Origin: an uncultured Clostridium sp. | GTDB taxonomy: Bacteria; Bacillota; Clostridia; Lachnospirales; Lachnospiraceae | NCBI GenBank assembly: GCA_905192625.1 | Contig: CAJJLI010000108.1 | Location: 1 to 6,870 of the forward strand | Direction: 5' to 3' | DNA length: 6,870 bases | Part shown: piece after piece, positions 1-6,309 of the stretch | How the letters are laid out: each line of letters begins with the position of its first letter | Numbering within the stretch: position 1 is the stretch's first letter | The notes under the pieces: generated by a model | The model's database searches: none | What the model saw: only the letters and a program-made list of their open reading frames with translations | What the model was told of the DNA's origin: nothing | Position numbers and translations under genes: made by a program

Positions 1-162
1 TTTAAGATATGTATCATTTACGCATTCCTCTATGTCTCTTACATGATTTCCTAAAATACCGGCCGCAATATATATAAGTAGTTTCTCATACTTCTCTGCC
101 ATCATCGACAAACCGAGTTCATTTTTCTTACAAATCAGAGTAAGTATCTCTTCATCTGTCAA
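1..162 (-). CDS. ECF-type RNA polymerase sigma factor, N-terminal part (runs off the left edge)
   Basis: The first 54 codons of a minus-strand gene are visible; the rest lies beyond base 1. The peptide begins MTDEEILTLICKKNELGL, followed by a helix (AEKYEKLLIYIA) and the stretch GNHVRDIEECVNDTYLK. This is the pattern of sigma-70 region 2 (helices 2.1-2.2, core-polymerase binding) in clostridial ECF sigma factors, where the acidic DIEE(C/V)VNDTYLK segment is typical. I place the start at TTG (160-162) because a full AAGGAGG lies 8 bases upstream. An in-frame GTG at 166-168 would leave only 2 bases to that site. Such a factor would direct polymerase to a small stress or envelope regulon, and an anti-sigma gene often follows, but none can be seen here. 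The family call is firm; the regulon is unknown. Confidence 0.85.
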   Translation of the reverse strand, partial: MTDEEILTLICKKNELGLSMMAEKYEKLLIYIAAGILGNHVRDIEECVNDTYLK

Positions 163-170
163 GATCACAG

Positions 171-177
171 CCTCCTT
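171..177 (-). promoter_or_regulatory. Ribosome binding site of the sigma factor gene
   Basis: The minus strand reads AAGGAGG, a perfect Shine-Dalgarno sequence, 8 bases before a TTG. It decides the start: this short gene has no ATG at the expected N-terminus, and the family homology begins at once after this TTG. Confidence 0.8.
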
Positions 178-377
178 CGAACATGCACATTAATCTATAC
201 ACAATGATTTTAGATTTCTTGCACGTAAATTTATTTTTTTTACATAATTAAAACGATTCTTTAAAATTCTGTCATCTTTTACTTCTAGAACCTTTATACC
301 ATGAGCATAATCAGTTCATGGTCTTGTTTCTTTCATTGCTATCTACTATCAAGCTTCCCTTAGCTCTTTCCGCATTT

Positions 378-406
378 ATTATAGCATGCAAGCAATATGG
401 TTTCAA
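378..406 (-). promoter_or_regulatory. Sigma-A promoter for the ECF sigma gene
   Basis: On the minus strand TTGAAA (401-406) is followed after 17 bases by TATAAT (378-383), preceded by TG plus one base, so the -10 is of the extended type. Transcription would begin near 371, giving a leader of about 208 bases before the TTG start. That is unusually long for an ECF gene. An inverted repeat, ATGCAA (386-391) and TTGCAT (408-413), brackets the -35 element. It is only 6+6 bases and may be chance. Confidence 0.7.
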
Positions 407-433
407 TTTGCATTTTAGGTGTTTTTGTAAGTA

Positions 434-462
434 TTGTTTGCAACGAACTACTTTGTTATAAT
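434..462 (+). promoter_or_regulatory. Sigma-A promoter for metF
   Basis: TTGTTT (434-439) is followed after 17 bases by a perfect TATAAT (457-462). The TG at 454-455 plus one base makes an extended -10. The start of transcription would be near 469, leaving an 88-base leader. The -35 is only a moderate match, which the extended -10 could offset. Confidence 0.7.
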
Positions 463-556
463 GACCATAATTAAATATTTATAACTTTTACTTAGAATCA
501 TTTACTAATACTAAAATGACTCAAAAAATTATATACTATATGAAAGGTAAGATGCT

Positions 557-1426
557 ATGATAAACGATACATTAAAAAATAAAAAACGAACACTTTCTGT
601 AGAAGTATTTCCACCAAAAAAAGAAGAAGAGTTTCCTGAATTATATGAAACGCTTACGGCACTTGCAAATCTTCAACCGGATTTCATTAGTGTAACATAT
701 GGTGCTTTGGGTAGTAATTCTAAAAGCACTGCTAAAATTGCTAGCTACATAAAAAAAGAATTAGGCATTGATGCCTTAGCGCATTTAACTTCCACAACAC
801 TTGATGAATCCAGCCTTTTAAAATCATTACAAGATTTTAAATCTTTAGGAATTGATAATATATTAGCCCTTCGCGGAGATAAACCCAAAGACAAAAGTAT
901 AGAAGAATTTAATCAACGAAACTATCTCTATGCCTCAGATATGATTTCTGCCATACGTAAGAATAGTGATAATCTATGCATAGCTGGTGCATGTTATCCA
1001 GAAAAGCATATTGAAGCAAAATCTATGGAAGATGACCTATTACATCTTAAAGAGAAAGTGGATGCCGGAACGGATTTTTTAATCACCCAACTATTTTTTG
1101 AAAACTCAAGACTTTATGAATTTTTAAACCAAACCGAAGCCATCGGCATTCAGATACCAATCATCGCTGGGATCATGCCCATTACATCCGTAAGTCAAAT
1201 AAAAACTACCCTAGAGATGTCTCATGCACATATACCTTTAAATTTAAGAAAAATTTTCGAAAAATATCAAGATAATCCTCTGGACTTTAAAAAAGCTGGA
1301 ATGGATTATGCAATTCTTCAAATACTTGATTTAATGTCCCAAGGGGTATCTGGGATCCATCTTTATTCTATGAACAAATATGATGTTAGTAGCTTCATAT
1401 TTCAAAATGTTTTATCCACTCTTTAA
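557..1426 (+). CDS. metF: Methylenetetrahydrofolate reductase
   Basis: This flavoenzyme reduces 5,10-methylene-THF to 5-methyl-THF in the cytoplasm, supplying the methyl group for methionine synthesis. It has 289 residues, close to the 296 of E. coli MetF, and is a complete TIM barrel. Visible family motifs in order are SVEVFPP (14-20, catalytic Glu16, matching Glu28 of E. coli), ISVTYG (44-49), AHLTS (75-79), LALRGDKP (103-110, Asp108 matching Asp120), GACYPEKH (144-151), TQLFFEN (176-182, Gln177 matching Gln183), IAGIMPI and GIHLYSMN near the C-terminus. The ATG at 557 has AAAGG 9 bases upstream. It stands alone: no metV, metH or folate gene is adjacent, and it is flanked by a divergent promoter and a downstream hairpin, so it is probably monocistronic. 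No riboswitch is visible in its leader. Confidence in the product is very high. Confidence 0.96.
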   Translation: MINDTLKNKKRTLSVEVFPPKKEEEFPELYETLTALANLQPDFISVTYGALGSNSKSTAKIASYIKKELGIDALAHLTSTTLDESSLLKSLQDFKSLGIDNILALRGDKPKDKSIEEFNQRNYLYASDMISAIRKNSDNLCIAGACYPEKHIEAKSMEDDLLHLKEKVDAGTDFLITQLFFENSRLYEFLNQTEAIGIQIPIIAGIMPITSVSQIKTTLEMSHAHIPLNLRKIFEKYQDNPLDFKKAGMDYAILQILDLMSQGVSGIHLYSMNKYDVSSFIFQNVLSTL

Positions 1427-1475
1427 TTTGTAACATTGTATTCCTTATTGCTGTTTTGATATAACTATTTTATAA

Positions 1476-1519
1476 ATGCCTGCCATGCTGTAAGCATCCT
1501 ACTTAAGCATGGCAAGCAT
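1476..1519 (-). terminator. Hairpin between convergent genes, probable terminator for the minus-strand operon
   Basis: A strong inverted repeat (arms 1476-1489 and 1506-1519, inner arms TAAG 1491-1494 and CTTA 1502-1505, loop 1495-1501) lies between metF and the DUF4015 gene. In plus-strand RNA one pair (1480 with 1515) is C with A, a mismatch. In minus-strand RNA the same position is a G-U wobble, so the stem is better formed there. On the minus side it is followed by TTTAT, on the plus side by TCAGATTCTATTTCTT, so neither has a strong U tract. It may act in both directions. Confidence 0.6.
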
Positions 1520-1539
1520 CAGATTCTATTTCTTGCCTA

Positions 1540-3012
1540 TTATTCTTGCGCCTTCCATGGAGCATTGATATATTTATAAATATTCGTAGTCGTATCTGCT
1601 TTCGTATCCTCTTTTTCTTCTGTTACCCAAATAGGACTACTTCTCTCACTCATTGTTTCTTTCGCTTCAGACTCTGTCATCAATGCTTCCTTTGTATAAT
1701 TCATTGCTCCGTTCCATAATAACCATTCATCATATCCCGAGTCATATACTGCATTGATTTGCTCCCTGACTTCATCTTTTCCATACTTAATATAATGTTT
1801 CAGCCAGGATGCTGTAAAATCTTGCAACCATGGTCTTACAATCGCTTTATGCTCTTGATCAGATATTTCACTCAAAACTTTATAGGATGACTTTAATGCC
1901 TCAATGATTAATTCATACGGTTGTGTATCTGGATATTTTATCCCATAGTAACCATCTCCATAATGCGAAGGATAAATCATCGGGCAAATATAATCTAAGT
2001 ATTTGGACATTTCAAGATAACTTTGTCCTACAATTTTAGCATCCACTGCGCTATTTATGATTGCTCCGTACACATCTGCAGATATAAATATGTTTTTCGG
2101 GCGTAACTTGGTATAAGCATATTTTACAAACTCAGTAATAGTTTCAATTTTTGCTTTATTTACTGCTTCTTCTCCGAAATCCACCTGCTTCATTCCACTA
2201 TCCGTTGAAAAACGAATATAATCGAAATTTACTTCGTCAAAGCCAATCTCTGCACACTTTATAGCAATATTGATTAAGTAGTCCCAAACTTCTTTTTTAT
2301 AAGGATTTACCCACGCCAAGCCATCTTTATCTTTAAAAATTGTACCATCGTAATTCCTTAATGCTAACTCAGGTCTTTTACTTGCCAATAGCGGATCTTT
2401 AAAAGCAACAACTCTAGCAATTAAGTAAATATTTTTACTCTTTAACTTATCTATTAAGGAATCCATATCGGATATATAAGTTTTTGTAGCATTGATTTTA
2501 ATTGCATCTTCATACTCCATCAAATACGTGATTCTACCTTCATCATCTTTTACATCAATCACCATGGCATTTAGCTCTGTATCATCAACCAATGAAATCA
2601 ATTCATCTATCGTACTATTCGCCTTTGATGCAGTCAGATAGATTCCCTTAACTTTTGTTGGAGTTCGTGTATCAATAATATCATTGAAAACATCTGTAAC
2701 TGCGTCACTTTTTGTATTTACTTCCTTTACAATACCTCCGATACCATAAGGACCGATGATGTTTTGTACTTGCACTTCCTCGTTACTCACTTTTTCCTTT
2801 TGCAATGCTTGTTTATTGTTTATAAACTTATTGCTATTTATCTTCTCGTTTGCAATCGAATAAGAAGCGATGCCAGCGATTATAGCTAACACAAGAACAA
2901 GAAAGAAACTAGCCAAACGCTTGCTCATCTTACTGACTTGTAGAAAAGAATTTGAATATCTTTGTTTTCCCTTTTTGGAACGAAAGCATAATTTCATATC
3001 CCTTTTTCTCAT
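1540..3012 (-). CDS. Membrane-anchored DUF4015 protein (putative glycoside hydrolase)
   Basis: This 490-residue protein has a basic 32-residue N-terminal tail, one hydrophobic helix (about 33-54, no lipobox), a linker to about 118, and a DUF4015-type TIM-barrel domain at about 120-445. Domain signposts are VKGIYLTA (121-128), NAMVIDVKDDEG (148-159), IARVVAFKDP (198-207), GFDEVNFDYIRF (257-268), ISADVYG (310-316), CPMIYPSHYG (343-352), RPWLQDF (393-399) and WLLWN (430-434). The acidic residues in DEVNFDY and DVYG are candidate catalytic groups. The family is annotated as a putative glycosyl hydrolase by fold resemblance; I know of no proven substrate. It probably sits outside the cell, tethered by the uncleaved helix. 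The ATG at 3012 has AAAAGG 8 bases upstream; Met6 and Met29 have poor sites. It follows the HD-GYP gene by 34 bases with no terminator, so it is likely the last gene of that operon. Confidence 0.85.
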   Translation of the reverse strand: MRKRDMKLCFRSKKGKQRYSNSFLQVSKMSKRLASFFLVLVLAIIAGIASYSIANEKINSNKFINNKQALQKEKVSNEEVQVQNIIGPYGIGGIVKEVNTKSDAVTDVFNDIIDTRTPTKVKGIYLTASKANSTIDELISLVDDTELNAMVIDVKDDEGRITYLMEYEDAIKINATKTYISDMDSLIDKLKSKNIYLIARVVAFKDPLLASKRPELALRNYDGTIFKDKDGLAWVNPYKKEVWDYLINIAIKCAEIGFDEVNFDYIRFSTDSGMKQVDFGEEAVNKAKIETITEFVKYAYTKLRPKNIFISADVYGAIINSAVDAKIVGQSYLEMSKYLDYICPMIYPSHYGDGYYGIKYPDTQPYELIIEALKSSYKVLSEISDQEHKAIVRPWLQDFTASWLKHYIKYGKDEVREQINAVYDSGYDEWLLWNGAMNYTKEALMTESEAKETMSERSSPIWVTEEKEDTKADTTTNIYKYINAPWKAQE

Positions 3013-3020
3013 AAAGCCAT

Positions 3021-3026
3021 CCTTTT
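3021..3026 (-). promoter_or_regulatory. Ribosome binding site of the DUF4015 gene
   Basis: The minus strand reads AAAAGGAT with 8 bases between GG and the ATG at 3010-3012. It supports the long start with the 32-residue basic tail over the internal Met29, which lies closer to the membrane helix but has no purine-rich site. Confidence 0.6.
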
Positions 3027-3046
3027 TATACTAGTGAGGTATTGTT

Positions 3047-4135
3047 TTATATTATTTTTTCTCCAATAAACTGCCGATGTATTTTGGCGAATACTTTAAT
3101 AATTTCAGGATCGAAGCTTTTACCCGCTTCCAGCTTGATTATATTCATACTTTCTTCATGTGAAAAAGCTTCATGATAGCATGTTTTACTTGTTAAGCTT
3201 TCATAAGCATCAACAACAGCCATAATCCTAGCACTAATCGGAATTTTTTCACCCTTTAACCCATATGGATAACCAGTTCCATCCCATTTTTCATGATGAT
3301 ACTGCGCCATTTCTGCTGCTAACTCAAACAAAGTGTTGTGTTCATTATTCTTAAATACACTTTTTAATATATCAGCTCCATTTGTAGGATGTTTCTTTAT
3401 TATATCCATTTCTTCCTTTGTTAATTTTCCTTTTTTACATAAAACGCTATCTGGTAATGTAATTTTTCCAATATCATGCAGTGGTGCGACAAATTCCATT
3501 AAATTTATAAACTCATCGCTAATTTGATTTTCAAAGTAGTCTGAGAGTTGTAAACCCATGGCTAAAATGCGGCATTTTTTTGCTACATTAGTGAAATGTT
3601 GTTCCTGCGTTTCTTCTCTAGCCTCAGCTAGTTTTGCCATGGTAAGAAACATCGTTCGGTACTCCATCATCATCGCATAATGTTGGTCACTTAATAATCT
3701 TTGTAGTTTATTATTGTAACTTTCAAGTTCGTGTTGCATACGATAAATTTTAATATGAGTGCTAACTCTTAAAATGACTTCTTCCAATTCAAATGGTTTC
3801 GTAATAAAATCAACTGCACCTAATTTAAATGCTTTTACTTTCTCAAGCGTCGAATTCATCGCAGAAATAAAAATAATTGGAATATCTCTTGTCTTAATAT
3901 TTCTTTTTAGCATCTCACATAGCTCAAATCCATCCATGTCCGGCATTGATATATCAAGTAGAATTAACTGTGGCTCATATATATCAATCGCTTCAAGTGC
4001 TTGCGAAACACTTGTCACAGGTCTTGCAATAAAACCTGCTTTTTTTATCATCTCTGCAAGTACTGTTAAATTTGCAATAATGTCATCAACTATTAAAACA
4101 TTTATTTCATCTCGGATAGTATCTTGTGTAATCAT
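3047..4135 (-). CDS. Response regulator with HD-GYP output (probable c-di-GMP phosphodiesterase)
   Basis: The 362-residue protein joins an N-terminal receiver domain (about 10-130) to an HD-GYP domain (about 150-355), the RpfG-like arrangement. The receiver has the acidic pair D17-D18, phospho-acceptor Asp61 in LLDISMPDMDG, Ser91 and Lys113. The HD-GYP half has H180, H220-D221 in LHDIGK, H249 in KKHP, H280-H281 in HHEKWDGTGYP (GYP at 288-290) and D309. These are the usual metal ligands, except that the Glu normally four residues before the first His is Thr176 (Glu175 is next to it). The family hydrolyses c-di-GMP to pGpG or GMP; that activity is inferred here. There is no DNA-binding domain. 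The start follows the kinase stop by only 12 bases, within which lies the site CAGGGGG, so the two genes are probably translationally linked and cognate. Confidence 0.92.
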   Translation of the reverse strand: MITQDTIRDEINVLIVDDIIANLTVLAEMIKKAGFIARPVTSVSQALEAIDIYEPQLILLDISMPDMDGFELCEMLKRNIKTRDIPIIFISAMNSTLEKVKAFKLGAVDFITKPFELEEVILRVSTHIKIYRMQHELESYNNKLQRLLSDQHYAMMMEYRTMFLTMAKLAEAREETQEQHFTNVAKKCRILAMGLQLSDYFENQISDEFINLMEFVAPLHDIGKITLPDSVLCKKGKLTKEEMDIIKKHPTNGADILKSVFKNNEHNTLFELAAEMAQYHHEKWDGTGYPYGLKGEKIPISARIMAVVDAYESLTSKTCYHEAFSHEESMNIIKLEAGKSFDPEIIKVFAKIHRQFIGEKII

Positions 4136-4140
4136 AATTA

Positions 4141-4146
4141 CCCCCT
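4141..4146 (-). promoter_or_regulatory. Ribosome binding site between kinase and regulator genes
   Basis: AGGGGG on the minus strand, 5 bases before the regulator ATG (4133-4135) and just after the kinase stop (4148-4150). Such tight packing suggests ribosomes finishing the kinase can start the regulator. Confidence 0.55.
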
Positions 4147-4147
4147 G

Positions 4148-5647
4148 TTAAAACAGCAGATTTTGCAATTCTCTCATTCTTTCAAGCGTGGTATTATAGT
4201 CTTCCTTTCTTATTGCTAGTTCTAAACGAAAAGCAAGCTTACGCTCTACCTGTTCACTTTCTAAAAATAAGTTCTTGATAACTCCTGCAAAATTTTCTGC
4301 CTTTTCCCAATTTCCCAATTCAACACTTAAGCTTAAACGCTCAAGTATTTCTTTCACTCCTCGGATGCGGTCTTCTTTTGAATCATCATTTTCTTCATCT
4401 ACGTATGAAAAATTCTCTGCACCAAGTATACTCCCCGTTGTATACCCTAACTTCGAAAATCTTCCGTCCTCGTCGACTGAAAATTGCCTTGATTCTCTTT
4501 TATCCGTTTTTCTCGTCGCTTCACTTCCAATTCCTAAGCGTACCGAGAATGAAAATGTACTTCCTTTTCCTTTTACACTATTTACATGAATGTTTCCACC
4601 CATAAGTTCCACCAAACGCTTGCTAATCACTAAGCCCAATCCTGTTCCACCAAAACGCCTCGTGATTGAACCATCTACCTGAGAGAAACTTATAAATAGT
4701 TTATCCATATCTTCTTTTGAAATTCCAATACCACTATCCACGACAAAAAAGAATAATTCAACTTCTGTATCGCTTTGTAGCGTATTCATAATTTCCACTG
4801 TTATCTGCCCAATATTCGTAAATTTTATTGCATTTGACAATAAATTATTAAGAATCTGAGCAAGACGAAGTTCGTCTCCAATAACTCTTCTAGGAATTTC
4901 ACTACCAAAGTTTAAAACAACTTTTAATCCTTTTTCTTGAACTGCTGCGCAGTGAATGGATAACGTCTGACGGATGAATTCTTCAAAGTCAAATTCTCTC
5001 TTTTCTAAAATTAACTTGCCAGCCGTTATCTTGCTAAAATCAAGGATGTCATTTACCATCTTAGACATATGATCACAACTTCTTAAAATAATATTAATAT
5101 GTTCTTGCTGCATCGATGATAAATTCGTTTCAAGTAGATTATTCGCGAGTCCTTGTATCCCATTGATTGGTGTCCGAAGTTCGTGTGTAATGTTTGCTAG
5201 AAATTCATTTTTAACGTTATTTGCTTTATCTAGTTCTATTTTTGCAGATTTTTCTCTTTTGAGAGCCTGCTTTTCTTTTGACCTATTAATCGCATAGCAG
5301 GCTCCAAGGAATCCATCTTCCTTAACTTGCATCGCAACTTTTAATCTTACTGGGCAACAGGTTTGATTGCTCCGATATGCCACAGTTTCGTAATATGTAC
5401 AATTTTCCTCTTTTTGAACTAAGTCATCTTCTAATAAATGCAATTGCTTCTTATTCCATTCAAACACTTTAGGAAATACACATGTAATGTGATTGCATCC
5501 CTCACTCCACAAATCTCCTAATTCACTTTTTGCTACCTCATTGCAATAAATAATGACTCCTGTTTCATCAAATAAAAGGATTGCCTCTAAGCACTCTTCA
5601 AAACAACTATATTTCGTTTTAGAATCACTTATATTAGCTATCAACAT
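4148..5647 (-). CDS. Soluble hybrid-type sensor histidine kinase with cysteine-rich PAS-like domain
   Basis: The 499-residue protein has no membrane helix, so it should sense a cytoplasmic signal. A PAS-like domain spans about 14-122 (FDETGVIIYCNEVAKSELG) and a charged linker helix about 123-148. HisKA follows with the H-box FLANITHELRTPING (autophosphorylated His155). The HATPase_c domain has the N-box LLSNAIKFT (Asn272), DSGIGIS (Asp304), LFISFSQVDGS and GGTGLGL (333-339). The C-terminus adds an acidic low-complexity linker (about 380-425) and a helical stretch (426-499) with no histidine, so it is not a working HPt domain; there is no receiver either. Nine cysteines lie in the first 120 residues. 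The ATG at 5647 has GAGGA 4 bases upstream; the next codon, TTG, would have 7. It leads the operon with the HD-GYP regulator, its likely phosphorylation target. Confidence 0.93.
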   Translation of the reverse strand: MLIANISDSKTKYSCFEECLEAILLFDETGVIIYCNEVAKSELGDLWSEGCNHITCVFPKVFEWNKKQLHLLEDDLVQKEENCTYYETVAYRSNQTCCPVRLKVAMQVKEDGFLGACYAINRSKEKQALKREKSAKIELDKANNVKNEFLANITHELRTPINGIQGLANNLLETNLSSMQQEHINIILRSCDHMSKMVNDILDFSKITAGKLILEKREFDFEEFIRQTLSIHCAAVQEKGLKVVLNFGSEIPRRVIGDELRLAQILNNLLSNAIKFTNIGQITVEIMNTLQSDTEVELFFFVVDSGIGISKEDMDKLFISFSQVDGSITRRFGGTGLGLVISKRLVELMGGNIHVNSVKGKGSTFSFSVRLGIGSEATRKTDKRESRQFSVDEDGRFSKLGYTTGSILGAENFSYVDEENDDSKEDRIRGVKEILERLSLSVELGNWEKAENFAGVIKNLFLESEQVERKLAFRLELAIRKEDYNTTLERMRELQNLLF

Positions 5648-5690
5648 CGTATCCTCTCATTCACATAAACTTTCAAACTTTTCCAAATAT

Positions 5691-5720
5691 ATCATAATTC
5701 AAGCTTACCTATTTTGTCAA
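5691..5720 (-). promoter_or_regulatory. Sigma-A promoter of the kinase operon
   Basis: The minus strand carries a perfect TTGACA (5715-5720), an 18-base spacer and TATGAT (5691-5696). Transcription would begin near 5684, giving a short leader of about 37 bases before the kinase ATG. It is the only good minus-strand promoter I see ahead of the three-gene block. Confidence 0.7.
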
Positions 5721-5832
5721 CGTTATTCAATTTCTAACATTGCTCGACTTCTCTTTTTTTTACAATTCAATATTCCTTTGCATATTATGTATACTAAACC
5801 TATATACATAGCATCTTATGAAGTATTTCTTT

Positions 5833-5853
5833 TATTTCACGTATTGTGAAATA
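5833..5853. repeat. Perfect inverted repeat, candidate operator
   Basis: TATTTCAC (5833-5840) and GTGAAATA (5846-5853) are exact inverted copies separated by 5 bases. A 21-bp dyad of this size is typical of a dimeric helix-turn-helix repressor site. It lies 36 bases upstream of the XRE -35 box and about 112 bases from the kinase -35 box. Which protein binds it, if any, cannot be told from the sequence; the adjacent XRE protein is the obvious candidate. Confidence 0.5.
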
Positions 5854-5889
5854 TTCTTTTGATTTTCTTGTAATGATTACTCGATTTGC

Positions 5890-5919
5890 TTGACATTTTG
5901 CCAAAATTTGTTATATAAT
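5890..5919 (+). promoter_or_regulatory. Near-consensus sigma-A promoter of the XRE gene
   Basis: Both hexamers are perfect: TTGACA (5890-5895) and TATAAT (5914-5919), with an 18-base spacer. Transcription would start near 5926, about 36 bases before the ATG. This is the best promoter in the window and suggests strong expression unless repressed. Confidence 0.85.
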
Positions 5920-5951
5920 GCCTAATAAATGGATAAATTATAGGAATTGAT

Positions 5952-5958
5952 GGGAGGG
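5952..5958 (+). promoter_or_regulatory. Ribosome binding site of the XRE gene
   Basis: GGGAGGG precedes the ATG at 5962 by 3 bases (4 from the GGAGG core). This is close but strong, and it argues for that ATG over the in-frame ATG at 5950 or TTG at 5947, which would overlap the site and have only a short AGGA upstream. Confidence 0.6.
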
Positions 5959-5961
5959 CAC

Positions 5962-6309
5962 ATGAACTTTAATATTCGATTAAAACAACTTCGCCAAAAA
6001 CATAAATTAACTCAAAGTGAGCTAGCTGACATTTTAGGTTTAAAACCTACCGCTGTATCTAACTATGAATCTAGACGAAACGAACCATCCTTTGATAAAT
6101 TAATTTCGTTATCAAAGTATTTTGATGTTTCTTGTGATTATTTATTAGGTATTTCTGATGCTTATTTACCTGTTGGAGGAGAAGTACTAGATAAGGATAT
6201 TGTTGAGTTTTTTAATACATATCAGCAACTTGATTTTGAAAATGCGCAAGAACTAAAGAATTATGCAGATTATCTCTTATATAAGCAAGAGCGAGAAGGT
6301 TCTTTTTAA
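5962..6309 (+). CDS. XRE-family (Cro/CI-type) transcriptional regulator
   Basis: The protein has 115 residues from the ATG at 5962. Residues 1-66 form an HTH_3 domain: IRLKQLRQKHKLTQSELADI, then a recognition helix PTAVSNYESRRNEPS and FDKLISLSKYFDVSCDYLLGIS, the standard five-helix Cro/CI fold. Residues 67-115 are a short acidic, helical tail (DIVEFFNTYQQLDFENAQEL... YADYLLYKQERE) of the sort that often dimerises. There is no peptidase or ligand domain. It stands alone between a near-consensus promoter and a terminator, and is divergent from the kinase operon. It may control itself through the inverted repeat at 5833-5853 and possibly the kinase operon; both are inferences. Small free-standing XRE proteins also occur in mobile elements, but no integrase or phage gene is in view. 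Confidence 0.9.
   Translation: MNFNIRLKQLRQKHKLTQSELADILGLKPTAVSNYESRRNEPSFDKLISLSKYFDVSCDYLLGISDAYLPVGGEVLDKDIVEFFNTYQQLDFENAQELKNYADYLLYKQEREGSF

Larger units (their letters stand above)
163..556. other. Divergent intergenic region between the sigma factor gene and metF
   Basis: These 394 bases hold no supportable gene. They contain two back-to-back promoters (378-406 minus, 434-462 plus) whose -35 boxes are 27 bases apart. The long minus-strand leader (163-371) and the short metF leader (469-556) are AT-rich. I found no T-box, SAM riboswitch or other recognisable RNA structure. In the sigma leader only a 6+6 inverted repeat (AATCTA 192-197, TAGATT 211-216) stands out, and it is too short to trust. 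Confidence 0.6.
5648..5961. other. Divergent intergenic region between the kinase and XRE genes
   Basis: These 314 bases contain no supportable gene. They hold the kinase promoter (5691-5720, minus), an isolated perfect inverted repeat (5833-5853), and the XRE promoter (5890-5919, plus). The stretch between 5721 and 5832 is AT-rich with T runs; apart from a poor TATACT at 5790-5795 without a -35 partner, I see nothing in it. Confidence 0.6.

Noticed and set aside
166..168. GTG as an alternative start of the sigma factor gene
   Set aside because: It is in frame but only 2 bases from the AAGGAGG, too close for initiation; TTG at 160-162 has 8.
290..345. Tiny leader peptides in the sigma leader (minus strand ATGs)
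   Set aside because: They are 4-6 codons long, have no properly spaced ribosome binding site and no regulatory codon pattern.
469..556. Possible methionine-related riboswitch (SAM box or T-box) in front of metF
   Set aside because: The leader is only about 88 bases, is very AT-rich, and lacks T-box or SAM-box conserved elements and a terminator hairpin.
3025..3053. Separate promoter for the DUF4015 gene (TATAAA at 3025-3030, minus)
   Set aside because: It has no -35 partner at any sensible spacing, and the start of transcription would fall at or inside the ribosome binding site.
3759..4151. Plus-strand open frame of 130 codons
   Set aside because: It is antisense to the receiver domain of the HD-GYP regulator, lacks a ribosome binding site, and reads as an AT-rich hydrophobic shadow.
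5553..5849. Plus-strand open frame of 98 codons across the kinase start and the intergenic region
   Set aside because: It overlaps the kinase 5' end and its promoter, has no ribosome binding site, and shows no family resemblance.
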